From Tetrapyrgos nigripes (taxonomy: Eukaryota > Basidiomycota > Agaricomycetes > Agaricales > Campanellaceae), in NCBI GenBank assembly GCA_013368315.1, contig JAACJM010000198.1, positions 91,737-155,736 of the forward strand: 64,000 nucleotides of DNA, written 5' to 3'. The notes beneath the pieces were generated by a model that worked only from the letters and a program-made list of their open reading frames with translations, searched no databases and was not told where the DNA came from. This document shows, one piece after another, positions 26,257 through 37,733 of this stretch. The translations under genes and the position numbers were made by a program. Each line of letters opens with the position of its first letter. The stretch's first letter is position 1.

Positions 26257-28587
26257 ACATCCCCACACACCTGATAGCAACAGTCTGGGCGACGCTGGTC
26301 AAAAAAAATTGGAAGGAGTGGCCTGGGGAAGTGGATGTGCACTTGGGTCGTTCTCTGTATTGGTTTTCGGTCATTTTCATTTCTCGCTCTTTCTCCTTTT
26401 TTTTTTTCTGGCACGCCCATAATGTAAACCGTCCGTCTGCATTGCTTTCCTGATGTTTGTCTTCCTGCTCCACCAGACACCTTTTCCGCCGTACTACACA
26501 ACATACAACATCCATGCCCCGCTACTACACGACTATATGTACTCCGTAAATTTTGCATGCATGTATGACCCTTCAAACCAATTCAAATCCTGGGTATGCC
26601 AATGGTGCGCAGAGCAACGGTCTGTCTTTCCACTGTCGAGATTCCGGTGACATGGAACACATGAGGCACGGCCCAATGTTGCAAGGCGTTGACCTTGGGC
26701 TTGTCGACGTCAAGGCGCACAGCGGTCACGCAGCTGAAGGTATTCCAAGTTGGGTCATTTAGATGGCGTTGACACTACGCTGGAATGCTTGTCTGTGATG
26801 CAAATTCCTACCTACACTGTCGTTGAGGCTGCAACGTCATACTTACAAGGTCATACGAATCCGATGACGGACTGGCTTAGGGCTCACAGCACCGGTACCG
26901 GTGGCTACGAGCATGTTTTTGCACGGTATACTACTTACTTAAGTATGCCCTGATAAATTGTTCATATCCCATGCACCTCGCCACTTATGACATGGGCAAT
27001 GTCGTATTTGGTCCATTGCCATGCTTTAAGTCTCCAGAACATGGAGCGATTGACGAGCCTCGAGCATCATTTTTCTAATTTAGAACCAAAAATTCTGCCC
27101 GTTAAGGTATTAAACATTGACTATTTACATATCAAGCATAATGTTCCAATGGTATTAAGCTCTTTTTTAAAGTTCTTAACTTCAACTAAACTTATCCCCA
27201 GAGCCTAAATTAGTCCATGTTAGTTGCCACAAGTGCCAGTAGGCGCGTTTTGGGGAGGTTTTGGAGACTTGAGGATGGCCAATGACCATGGGATAATGAG
27301 GATGTGAGGATAACCAGCCTTAGCCTATAGGGTCGGTTGAAATGGTGTGTGTACTCGAACGTGTATGCTTGAAGCGCTCCAGTCCATTCAGAAACACAGA
27401 TTACGGTAATGTTTCCTTATTGAAGTCGGCCGGGAGATGAACAATCATCTTTCTGATAAAACGGAGTAAGAGGGAGATCTATGGACGAAAACAAAAGTAT
27501 AGAGGATTGATGAGGGCTTTGAGCTACAGGTCAGTCAGAAAAGTATAGATTCAAAAGACTGCAGAGCAGAAGGAGAACAAAAAGAACGGGTATGTTCCCT
27601 TAAGCGGGGTATGGAGACCTCCAGAGACATTCGGAACCTCAGCTCCAGTGCACGCAGCAAGTCGGTATCCCCGAGGCATTGGAGGTAAGAAAACAAAAGA
27701 CAGTGGGTTGCCATAAGACGTCATGTGGAGACGTACGGACCAGACCTGATGCTTTGATGCTTCTCGACGTTCTTTGGAGTGCACGAGTGTACTCGGGGAC
27801 CTTTGAGGCCTTGACGGCGCCACGACATTATTCCGAATGATTTGCGCAACATTTGTCGGCGTAGGTGATCACGGTGCGCGGCCAAGCGGACATGTGCAAG
27901 AGCGTTATTTTCGCCATTTGCTGGAAGAAATCACGATTTTGCGAATCGGCTGGCGTTTGTGAGAGAGTTCAACGTATCGTAAGAGTTAGACTGCTTCCAA
28001 TGGTTGGCTGCCAGTTGCAGCGGCATATCCCTGCCGCTGTGTTCTTCAGAAACCGTCTGACATCTGTGTGATTTGGAAAATGCTCCCGCTTTGAGCAGTG
28101 CTGTCACGTCGGTGTCCTTCGGCCTGCCTCCACGGTTCAAGTTTCCTAAGAGAGATAATTCCGACTAAGATAAGGCCTTTCAGTCAAAGACAAGCCGAGA
28201 TTTCTGTGACTCTAGTTCCGGTCAGCAGCAAGGCCAGGATGGCTGATTTTTTGCAGATAAATAACCCGGTCCATCGATAGAAAGGCAGCTTAGAACAAAG
28301 CGATACTCGGCTTAGTCATCTACCGAGGAACAGGAATGTCAGTCAGCATATTTACACCCAAACAAACCAGCTCTTTTCCCTACCACTACCACCAGCAGCC
28401 TTTCCGTTGTATAACGGGCGATTAGCGGGCGGGACTCCCGTATCCCAATCGCAGCCCGTTTATTGTATTTCAGTTAAATCTTTCCCCAACCCACCTGCAA
28501 TACCTGTTGACCAACATGATATCGCTGTAGATTCATTTCCATCCCCTTTTCATTCAAACCCACAGCAAATCTTCCTTCGATAGCATA
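26257..28587. other. 2.3-kb intergenic region
   Basis: It contains the eL19 3' flank and the kinase promoter. Frames at 26750-26953 and 27551-27823 carry no recognisable motif. I see no transposon ends or RNA gene. Confidence 0.4.
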
Positions 28588-30421
28588 ATGACATCCCAGG
28601 ACACTTCATCAGAGGATACTACCCAGACAGACGGCGAAGGCCCCGAGGGCTCAGACAAACCGCCGCATAATAACACCCTCTCTGTACCACTTCCTCCTCC
28701 TGACTCTCTCACATACGAGAAACAGCCCGGCCACACCCGAGCCACTCTGAATAACCTCGTTCTGTCGTCCAACCCTCAATCTCCAAACGCAGCTGCTACC
28801 ACCGCAGCTCCTCAGACCCACCTAGACCGCAACACCAACGGCTCGCACGTTAAACCTCCCTCCATGATATCCACAGTCGCCAAAACATCAAGCGCAAGCT
28901 CTTCCTCTTCATCTCCTACCGCCTCTGATTATGACTGGAGCAGCCAGCCATCTACTCGTCCCAACAGTAGGGCGCCCAGTAGAGCTCCCAGCATGTCAGG
29001 CGGAGCCTCCGGATCGAAGTTGCAGATGTCCGCCCTCAACGGTATCTCTCGTGCGAACTCTTCATCCCAGGCCACCGAGTCAACCGCTGTCAACTCGGTC
29101 AGCACAGCCCGACCTAAACCGGCTTCTGTACACTCTACCGACGGTGACAAGCACAAGTTTACGCTTAAGGATCTGCTTGCTGCCGGTCCGAAGCTCAACA
29201 GAAAATCTTCTCAGCGTTCCAACGCGAGCAAGAGTAGTCGCAAGTCCGACGGCGAAAGCGCTGACGAACGTTACACCAGTAAAAGTGGACCCAAGTCCAC
29301 CGCTGGCGATAGTGTCACCAGTTTGTCTCAGAAATATGGAGTATGTCAGAAGGTGGCCATAGGAAAGGGTGCCACATCTGTGGTCAGATTAGCCCACAAA
29401 TGGGATCGTTCTGAAGAGCGGCTGTACGCGGTTAAGGTGAGTATCGGTCCAGTCTATGCTCGGTGTCATTAGCTCATCATCACTCTTGTCGTAGGAGTTC
29501 CGCAAGCGGCGGAAGAACGAAAGCGAGAAGGAATACGTCAAGAAGCTTACTGCCGAGTTCTGTATCTCGTCGACTCTCCATCACACCAACATCGTAGAAA
29601 CCGTCGATCTCGTCCAAGATGAAAGCCAGCATTGGTGTGAGGTCATGGAGTTCTGCCCCGGTGGAGACTTGTATGCTGCCATCAAAAAGGGAGGCATGTC
29701 ACCCAGCGAAGTCGAGTGTTGCTTCAAGCAAATTCTTCGTGGCGTAGAATATCTGCACAGTCAGGGAGTCGCCCACAGAGACATCAAACCAGAGAATTTG
29801 TTCTTTGATACCAAAGGACATCTGAAGGTACGCTCCTTGCTGTGGTCGATCGTTTGTATCTTCATGTCCGTCACAGATTGGTGATTACGGCGCTTCTACC
29901 GTTTACCGGTTACCCTGGGAGTCGACCATCCACATGTCGACGGGGCTTTGTGGTAGCGAGCCGTACATTGCACCGGAGCAGTTTTTGGGCAAACGTGAGT
30001 GTGCTTGATCCAAGGCTTCCTTTCCTTCCTGATAAATCTACCAGCATATGATGCCCGTTTGGTCGACATCTGGGCCTGCGGAATCGTCTACTACTGCCTT
30101 CACTTCTCTGAACTGCCATGGCGTGCAGCTCAGCAGTCGGATGGTCTCTATGCTGCATACGCATCAGCATGTGCATCTTCTCAACCTGCGACATCCCAAT
30201 GCCCATTGACAATCAGTAACCTGTCACCAAGGGCATGTAGGGGCCTCATCAGGAAAATGTTGGAGCCAGACCCAAAGTTGAGAGCATCTATTGAGGACGT
30301 GATCAAGCACGCTTGGATACAAGAGATCGAGGTTTGTCATGAGGTGGATAAACCGCGACATGTACACGTTCATGCGAGGCAACTGGCGCAAGCACAGATG
30401 AAGGACCTGGGCCATCATTGA
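28588..30421 (+). CDS. serine/threonine protein kinase, Hal4/Sat4-like (fungal NPR/HAL family)
   Basis: Exons 28588-29436, 29495-29827, 29877-29994 and 30045-30421 join to 558 residues. The first 255 are a disordered Ser/Thr/Pro-rich region. The kinase domain follows: Gly loop VAIGKGATSVVRLA, catalytic Lys in YAVKEFRKRR, acidic hinge VMEFCPGGDLYAAI, catalytic loop AHRDIKPENL, DYG in place of DFG (KIGDYGAS), APE as YIAPEQFLG, and subdomain IX DIWACGIVYYCL. The EFRKRRKNESEKEYVKK stretch and domain order match fungal Hal4/Sat4-type kinases, which tune potassium and nutrient transporters at the plasma membrane. The assignment within the family is by pattern only. Confidence 0.85.
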
Positions 30422-30819
30422 GGAAGAGGTCTCGGCCTTCGTCGTATTCTTTGTTTTCCGTTCTTCTGCTTCATTCCAGTTGCTTTTTCGCATTTTATTG
30501 TCTGCTATCCTTGTACATATACCAGTGCTCCTTGGCATGTCTCCTCGGGCGTGATATAACTGCGGGATGTCCTTTTCCTTCGCATCTGGGCTGTCCGTCT
30601 GGCTGTCGTATTCTCTGATACTTGTTTGCTGTGTTCTGGCTCTTTCTTTACTCCGTACATTTGTGCTTCCTACGTTCAGATTTTCATACATAATGATAGT
30701 CAGTAGCTTCCTGTTTTGTCTGTACACTAGTCGACTGAAGAACTTGTCGATTGTGCTGTAATCATATACCGTACATAATTAAACTCTTGTACCTTACATT
30801 TGTTCACCTAGTGCCTCGT
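30422..30819. other. 3' flank of the kinase gene
   Basis: T-rich sequence, no gene seen. Confidence 0.4.
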
Positions 30820-31345
30820 ACTTGATTTCTCGGCCTGAAAGGATGCATCTCGTGCCAAGTCTTCCCATCTCTCCTGTCTACTTCCTGTCCTTCTGGTTGG
30901 ACATCGCCTCACGTCGTGTTCTCTGTCCAACTCATATTGGTGATTTTGCCGAGCTTTTGGCCGTAAACATCCATGCATCCCATCCTCTTTTGTCTGCTAC
31001 CCCGTCGTCTGGAACCTCTTTCAACTCAAATTCGTTCAGGATGACTACCAATACGCCTTTCTTCTCTCCTGTGGGCTCTTGACGACGATGAAGTAGTTGG
31101 GATCGTAGGAAACTGGTCAGTCTGGACCGCCAGGTCTCGGTGGTACACGATGATGTTCTCGATTCTGGCATCAGGGTTGGTGAAGTGGGGTTTGGGAGCG
31201 GCAGCTAGTCTCCTCCGCTGTCATAGACATCTTTTTGGCATGCTTTGGCAACTCTGCATCGGTGAGGGGATGAAACGAGTAGAGAGCGACCTTCTCTACG
31301 CGTATCGGCTGGAGCCTGGCCCTGAGATGGAATGTCATTAGACAT
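30820..31345 (-). pseudogene. tandem array copy 1 (degenerate)
   Basis: Starts MSNDIPSQGQAP at 31345 like copy 2, changes frame to give EKVALYSFHPLTDAEL, and later resumes with GVLVVILNEFELKEVPDDG and KRGWDAWMFTAKSS. The middle region is shortened and the reading frame changes at least twice, so no full protein can be made. It lies 3' of copy 2 in the same orientation. Confidence 0.75.
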
Positions 31346-31552
31346 GACTGACTTTCGAGATGATTTGGAAATTGGAATGGGCTAAACTTCTCCTTGGATA
31401 CAGCAATGACTCGCAGTGGAGACGTGTACACGCCCACTCAATTCTGCCCTGCATGCAGCGCCACACTCTCACTAAGCTCTAGTATATTTACGCTGAGTTC
31501 ATCTAGTGTCTCGCGCTTGTCTTAGTCTGCAACTTCTATCCCTTTCGCCGAC

Positions 31553-32155
31553 TCAGTCCTGTTGTCGCTCTCCCTCATCTGGTTCTTCAGGATGCATCTC
31601 GTACCAAGTCTTCCCATCTCTCCCGTCTACTTCTTGTCCTTCTGGTTGGTCATCATCCCACGTCGTGTACTCTGTCCAACCCATATTGGCGATTTGAAGA
31701 TTTAGTATGGTCAAACCCGAGCTTTTGGCCGTAAACATCCACGCATCCCATCCTCTTTTGACTGCTTCCCCGTCATCTGGAACCTCTTTCAACTCGAATT
31801 CGTTCAGGGTGACCACCAACACGCCTTCCTTTTTCCACTGTGGGCTCTTGACGACGATGAAGTAGTTGGGATCGTAGGAAACTGGTCCGTCTGGTCCATC
31901 AGTGGGACTCTTCACCAGGTCTCGGTGGTATGCGATGACGCTCTCGACTTTGCCGTCAGAGTCGGTGAAGTGGGGTTTGGGAGCGGCAGCTATAAAGTCT
32001 TCGTTCCCCCCGTTGTCATAGCCATCTTTTTCGCATGCTTTGGCGATTGTAGCGAGCTCTGTATCGGTGAAGGGATGGAAAGAGTAGAGAGCGACTTTCT
32101 CTACGAGCGTGGGCGTATCTGCAGCCTCGCTCTGCGATGGAACGTCGTTGGACAT
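31553..32155 (-). CDS. tandem array copy 2: intact 200-residue protein of unknown function
   Basis: A single exon from the ATG at 32155 (MSNDVPSQSEAADTPTLVEK) to a stop at 31553. The protein has no signal peptide or membrane segment and is acidic. Conserved blocks shared by the four copies are KVALYSFHPFTD, FIAAAPKPHF, VIAYHRDLVKS, YDPNYFIVVKSPQW, GVLVVTLNEFELKEVPDD, GWDAWMFTAKSSGL and ILNLQIANMGWTEYT. The ending is an acidic Glu/Asp/Pro-rich tail. The layout faintly recalls the small basidiomycete DUF6924-type proteins (VLVV strand, then NLxIxNM), but this is a weak resemblance. The frame is open upstream to 32341, but only the ATG at 32155 is matched in copies 1 and 3. Confidence 0.75.
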   Translation of the reverse strand: MSNDVPSQSEAADTPTLVEKVALYSFHPFTDTELATIAKACEKDGYDNGGNEDFIAAAPKPHFTDSDGKVESVIAYHRDLVKSPTDGPDGPVSYDPNYFIVVKSPQWKKEGVLVVTLNEFELKEVPDDGEAVKRGWDAWMFTAKSSGLTILNLQIANMGWTEYTTWDDDQPEGQEVDGRDGKTWYEMHPEEPDEGERQQD

Positions 32156-32337
32156 GACTGACTTTCGAGATAGGCGAAACACAATTCGCAGTGGAGACGT
32201 ATACACGTGTCCACTCAAGTCAGCCCTGCATGCAGCGTTCCTGGGCGCCAATTCTGTTGGGCTCAGCGCTGAGTGTACTCTCACTCTCTTATTACAATCG
32301 ACACTATTTTTACAAATTCTTAGTCGGAACCTCTGCC

Positions 32338-32894
32338 TCAATCCTCCAGTTTCATCTGACCCAAGGTCCTCCCATCTCTACGATCAACTTCTTGGCCTTC
32401 TGGTTGGACATCCTTCCATTTCGTGAATTCTGACCAGCTCATATTCACAATCTGGAGATTAATGATGTTCAAGCCCGAGCTTTTGGCCGTGAACACCCAT
32501 GCATCCCATCCCTTCCTATAGGCTTCCCCGTTGTCAAACACACTTTCCAAATCCCAACTGGTCATGGTGACCACCAATACGCCCTCCTCTTCCATTCCGG
32601 GGTCTTCACGATGATGAAGTAATTGGGGTCGTAGGATGCTGTGCCGTCTGTTGAGCTCTTCACCATATCTCGGTGATACGCAATGACGTTCTCAACTTTC
32701 GCGTCAGAGTTAAGGAAATGGGGCTTGGGTGCGGTAGCTACGAAATCTTTGTTCGCTCCGTTGTAGGGGCTTGAAGCGTCTTCCTCGCATGCTTTGGCAA
32801 CTGCTGCGAACTCGGAGTCGGTGAATGGATGGAAAGAGTAGAGAGCGACTTTGGGATTGACTGTTGGACTGCCGATATTGGAGTCTTGGGACAT
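32338..32894 (-). pseudogene. tandem array copy 3 (one frameshift)
   Basis: Starts MSQDSNIGSPTV at 32894 and follows copy 2 over its whole length (ALYSFHPFTDSEFAAVAKA, YDPNYFIIVKTPEWK, then in another frame EEGVLVVTMTSWDL and GWDAWVFTAKSSGL). The two parts are joined at a purine run near 32584-32594 where one base is missing relative to copy 2. If this is an assembly error, the gene is a second intact member. Confidence 0.75.
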
Positions 32895-33231
32895 GTCGGG
32901 TGTGGTCGCTGAGGAAGATTGCGGTCCGAGTCTGTTCGCCTATGTCCGAGCAACATTGTGGTCGCCTTCGCTGTCTGTCTGACTGCAGCGACTCTGCGAA
33001 AAGTTGGGGGTTAAATCTGTGGAGCAGCTTATTCAGACTCCATTGCCAAGTTTTCTTTCTTAATAAGCGAGGGTCAGAGTGGGGAGACTAAGTTTTCTTC
33101 ATAGGTGTGCCAGCTGTTTTATCTTCGTGTATACTTTTCAATTGATCAACCCCAATTCTACAGCTGCATTATTGTCTATTTGAACAACATGCAGACATAA
33201 CGTGTTGTACGCGTGCATCATTGGCTGTTTT

Positions 33232-33654
33232 CTACGTCTCCTCTGGATGTATTTTGTACCAAGGCTTCCCATTCCTTCTGTCTCTCTCATGTTCCGTAAA
33301 CTCAAACCAATCAACATTTTTGATCTGTAGACTGGTGATCCACGAGTTAGTGTTTTTCGCGGGAACATCCATGCATCCCATCCCTCTCAAAGGCCACCCT
33401 ATCATCAAATCATATTCTTTCAGTATGACTCTTGACGGTGACAAAGTTGTAGGAATCTGGATCATCCGTAGAATTCTTCACTAAGTCTCAGTGATATGCG
33501 ATGACGCTCTCGACTTTTGCATCAGAGTCATGGAAATGGGGTCTGGGAGCGGCAGTGATGGGGTCTGGACCTACTGAGTCTTCTGCGCATGCTTCGGCAA
33601 TGGTCGCGAGTTCGGATCAATGAAGGGGTGGAAAGTGTAGAGAGCGATCTTCAT
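33232..33654 (-). pseudogene. tandem array copy 4 (most degenerate)
   Basis: Begins MKIALYTFHPFIDP at 33654 and ends with blocks related to the other copies (SLQIKNVDWFEFTE, NGKPWYKIHPEET). Stops and shifts interrupt the middle. It is the 5'-most and oldest-looking copy of the array. Confidence 0.65.
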
Positions 33655-34062
33655 GATGGCTTTTGAAAGACTGACTGCCTTCTTCAGAAGCTTGGGTTTT
33701 ACCAATGACGTGTGCAGTGGCTAATTGAGATTTTTGTCACTGAATTGGCGCGAGGACTTCCTCGAGGTAGCTTCCCAGATTCCAGAACATTCAAGGATAC
33801 GCAAGCGATACTGAAAGCTTGACTGATGCTATGTTTCCTGATCTCATTAACATACAGAAACAAAGACATTGGCAACGTGTTGCAGATAGATGCCGCAGAC
33901 CACTCCTCAAGGCAAAGCGCTGGGCATGGCATTGATTCAAATGTAAAAAGAAAAGCTGCATTCGTAATATGCTTTGTACATGCATAAATTAGCTGCTATA
34001 TTGACTAATTCACTCGAGAAATGAGGACAAGTGGCAACCAGAGCATCACCCAGAAGCGGCCT
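33655..34062. other. intergenic, no gene seen
   Basis: Spacer between the array and the next minus-strand gene. Confidence 0.4.
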
Positions 34063-34631
34063 TCATACCCATCCGGCTTCCTTGAGTAGGCGTCTCGTAT
34101 GTGGTGTATCTGGTTTAATCTCCCCGTTCAAAGGCGCGAAGTATTTGCGAATTTTCCCGTCGAATTTTACAGGATAAAACAGGCCTTCTCGCTGCACGAA
34201 GGGAAATCATATCAATGGATGTCCAAAACGAGTTAGCTGCGAACGACTAGGGATCAACTTACCCCTCGCGTTGGGCCTTTTCGGGTTGTCTCGCCTGAGA
34301 CTTTGCCTTGGTGCCAATTGCCACCTGCTGTACGTATCCAGACAGAGTCACCGGCCTGCGGAAACGAGTCAATCACAGCCATAACAGCGATTTCGGTCTA
34401 TTTTATTGTACATGATAAAGCGAGATGAAAGCGGCTTACCTGGAACGTGTACGGATATGCGTCGTCTAGATCCTCAACGAGGCCGTCTCCATAGGAGGAG
34501 TCGGAAGCGTCTGAATCACTCCATGACTCAAGTTCTTCAGGAGTCACCGCACGCAGCTTTCGCGATATAGGCGAGGAAGACGAGCTTGATAAAGAAGAGG
34601 ATTTGTTGTGAGACCTAGCTGCTTTGGGCAT
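34063..34631 (-). CDS. small conserved-looking protein with a Tudor/agenet-like C-terminal segment
   Basis: Exons 34631-34440, 34355-34263 and 34191-34063, all phase 0, encode 137 residues. A Ser-rich basic start (MPKAARSHNKSSSLSSSSSS) is followed by an acidic part (SWSDSDASDSSYGDGLVEDL) and a compact region AGDSVWIRTAGGNWHQGKV...GLFYPVKFDGKIRKYFAPLNG. The GDxVWI...W..GKV...YPVKFDGKIRKYF layout is that of small SH3-like barrels such as Tudor/agenet folds, which suggests a chromatin or peptide binder; this is inference from pattern only. Confidence 0.7.
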
Positions 34632-35740
34632 GATACTGGTAGTATTGATGAGAGGCAGAAATAATAGGGGTTTGTAAGATCTTTATTGTAAATGCAGGGG
34701 GTTGCTCACGATAAATGTGCAGATATGTCAAATTGATATAGGTGCGGCGTAGCGATGAGATGGCTGTATCGAAGATGCAAGGGCTTTATACAGGAGAGTT
34801 GGATGCGAGGCTGTGTGAGTTGGTGTGAGGTGATGCGGGGGAGGTATGAAAGACGCCCTTTATATCCTCAAGGGGCGGAATGCCACATGTCCACATTGTT
34901 CCAAATCAAAGAAACAAAAAATGATTCAGACTTTGACCAGAAAAGAACAATGGCAGAAACGTGTTGTGTCCTGAAAAGGTAAAAGCACCAAATGAAGCTG
35001 GACATACAGCAGTACAATTACAGCAGACAATTACAGAAAGAGAGAATAATAACAGCTATGGTTACCTTCAACCGCTCCAAGGTCGTATTTTTGTGTTCGG
35101 AGCGGCGTCAATGTCCTGTGCATACAAACATTGATCATCCTAATATGATGATTATGATCCATGTATGATGAATTGACCATCGACTTCCATTGACGAACAT
35201 TCTGTTCATGATAATCAACAAGATGCATAGCTGTTACATACTCGAGAGTTGTAAAGCGCGTAAGTATAGGACAGACGTTTGTTCCGCATCTGGATGAGAA
35301 ATACAGAGATACTATCATGATCAAGATGGGGAGGAGACTTTGGAATCCCATAATTCCGCGCGCAGAGCCCACTTATCCCTGTCCAACTCTGAAAGCTACG
35401 GCGAGAACGCTATCCTTGGCATTTGCTCAGAACTGCGCGACCTGGCAATGGAGTCATTGGAGTGACGTCGACGACTCAGACTGGTCCTGACTGCGAGACT
35501 GTGCGACTACTACGAGAAAGATACGCAATTTTTGGCATATATGAGCATACCTTCGCCCCCAAGATGCCCTCAGATTCTCCGCAAGGCTAGCTTCAGCCCA
35601 GGCGACAGTTCGAGCTTGTCTGTCTGACTCTGTCAGGAGTCGTCATGGGTGGTCAAAGGGTCACGTGCCACTGCCTGGAACTGGTCTGTTCGGATTCCTC
35701 CTGTGCTTGTACACTCTCCTCCTCTAGATCCCACTCTGAC
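34632..35740. other. intergenic between two divergent genes
   Basis: A minus-strand frame (35031-35372) begins with a hydrophobic stretch like a signal peptide (MGFQSLLPILIMIVSLYFSS) but shows no domain and no homology I recognise; it could be a small secreted protein. Otherwise this is promoter sequence for the two divergent genes. Confidence 0.3.
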
Positions 35741-37287
35741 ATGGCAAACTCTACCAGTCTAGATGTATGTCTGCGCAGGCTAGTCTCCGCCTAAACTCAT
35801 CCTTTTCTTTTACTTTCCAGAAAGCCATCGAAATCGTTCAGAAAGCCATTGATGAAGATGTCAAGCAGAACTACGCCGAAGCTTTTAGACAATATAACAA
35901 TTCGCTAGATTACTTCATGCTGGCACTAAAGTGTGCGGCGAGTCTTCCCTTACTGTGTTCTCGTTCACTAAATCTCAATATTTGTTGAAGATGAAAAGAA
36001 TGACAAGTCGAAACTGCTCATCAGGACGAAGATTAACGAGTACATGTCGCGTGCAGAGACCCTCAAGAAGCATCTGGATGATCAGATTAACAAGAAGTCT
36101 GATAAGAGTCCAATAGGAGTCAGTGGCTCGGGTGCAACCAAGAAGTATGTCTCATCGTTTGTGCACTACCGCAGTTGCCTTACCCTTCTCTCTCAGAGAC
36201 GATGGCACCGATCCAGACAAAGAGAAACTGCGTAACGATTTAGCAGGTGCTATCATAACGGAGAAGCCTAACGTCAAGTGGGATGATGTCGCTGGTCTGG
36301 AAGGAGCGAAGGCAGCATTGAAGGAGGCTGTCATTTTACCCATCAAGTTTCCCCATCTGTTCACTGGCAAACGTACACCTTGGAGAGGTATACTGTTGTA
36401 TGGTCCTCCTGGCACCGGCAAGTCGTATCTCGCGAAAGCAGTGGCTACCGAAGCCAATAGCACCTTTTTCAGCGTCAGTTCCAGTGACCTGGTCAGCAAA
36501 TGGCAAGGTGACTCTGAGAGGTGCGCCATCCTCATCTATCCTACGTCTTGATGTTGAATAGCTCGTAGATTGGTCAAGAACCTCTTTCAGTTAGCTCGAG
36601 AACAAAAGCCTTCCATCGTTTTCATAGACGAGATAGATTCTCTGGCAGGAACGCGTAACGAATCTGAATCAGAAGGATCAAGGAGAATAAAAACGGAGTT
36701 CTTGGTCCAAATGAACGGTGTTGGTCACGATGATACTGGTGTTCTTGTTCTGGGTGCTACAAACATTCCCTGGCAGCTGGATAATGCTATGAAACGACGG
36801 TGAGTCGCATGCCCCTTTTGTAAAACATTCCTGACTAGGTTATAGATTCGAGAAAAGGATATATATCCCCCTTCCTGGTCCCGACGCACGAAGACGAATG
36901 TTTGAGCTTCACGTCGGGTCGACGCCTTGCGAACTCGAACCAAAGGATTATCGTACATTAGCAGATAGAACCGAAGGTTATTCTGGTTCTGATATCGCCA
37001 TTGTTGTTCGGGATGCCCTTATGCAACCTGTGCGTAAGGTGATATCCGCCACCCACTTCAAGCAAGTCCAATCGCCGGAAGGACAAACTAAATGGACGCC
37101 CTGCTCTCCTGGAGATCCAGAAGCAGTAGAAAAGTCGTGGTCGGAATTGGAGTCGGATGAGTTGTTCGAGCCGCCGTTGCGAGTGAATGACTTTTTGAGA
37201 TCTTTGGAGACGACGAGGCCGACTGTGACAGAAGCAGATATCAAGAAGCATGATGATTGGACCAAGGAATCTGGGGAGAGTGGATAG
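35741..37287 (+). CDS. VPS4: Vps4 AAA-ATPase of the ESCRT pathway
   Basis: Exons 35741-35764, 35821-35932, 35991-36144, 36197-36520, 36569-36799 and 36846-37287 join to 428 residues, the usual Vps4 length. N-terminal MIT domain ([13 protein letters not shown]...[12 protein letters not shown]), a short linker, then the AAA domain: [20 protein letters not shown], Walker [14 protein letters not shown], Walker [13 protein letters not shown], second region of homology [20 protein letters not shown], beta domain, and the C-terminal helix ADIKKHDDW. It disassembles ESCRT-III polymers on endosomes and at other membrane necks. Confidence 0.95.
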
Positions 37288-37733
37288 TCTTCTGAGTTTT
37301 TCCTTGTACTTCCTGTTGGCCGCCCATGAAGTGAATCATCTTTGTCGCAGCTCCTGGAATGTATTTATGTACATAGTTATTTCTGTAGTAATCTCTCTAT
37401 ATATCTTGGTTGTGTTATTGTAATTAAATCAACAGATGTGGGCATCCGTGCATCCGTGGCGATCAGTAAGACTATCTACGCAACAAATTTAAATGTGTAA
37501 GCAATTTAAGAGCAAATAAAGACGTGGGCGGCGGCACCTCCCTAGGTCGCTGCCGAGGCAGTTCCCTCGTTTCATTCAGGCCCCATAATTTCGTTTGCGA
37601 GGACCACGGATTTTCGTGCCGCCTGTGAGATCTTGTGAGATTTTTGTGCGTGCGCGTATGGGTTGACCTCTTGTCGTCGACATGTTGTCGTTCTCCTGCT
37701 TGTGTCCGCATCTTTCGTGCTTTTCTCAGTGTC
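37288..37733. other. intergenic, Vps4 3' end to Zn2Cys6 promoter
   Basis: No gene seen. Confidence 0.4.

Noticed and set aside
25926..26576. 216-codon minus-strand frame across eL19 exons
   Set aside because: Antisense shadow of the eL19 coding exons.
32156..32341. Upstream in-frame extension of array copy 2 to an earlier ATG
   Set aside because: The ATG at 32155 is matched in copies 1 and 3, while the extension is not conserved and lies in the promoter.
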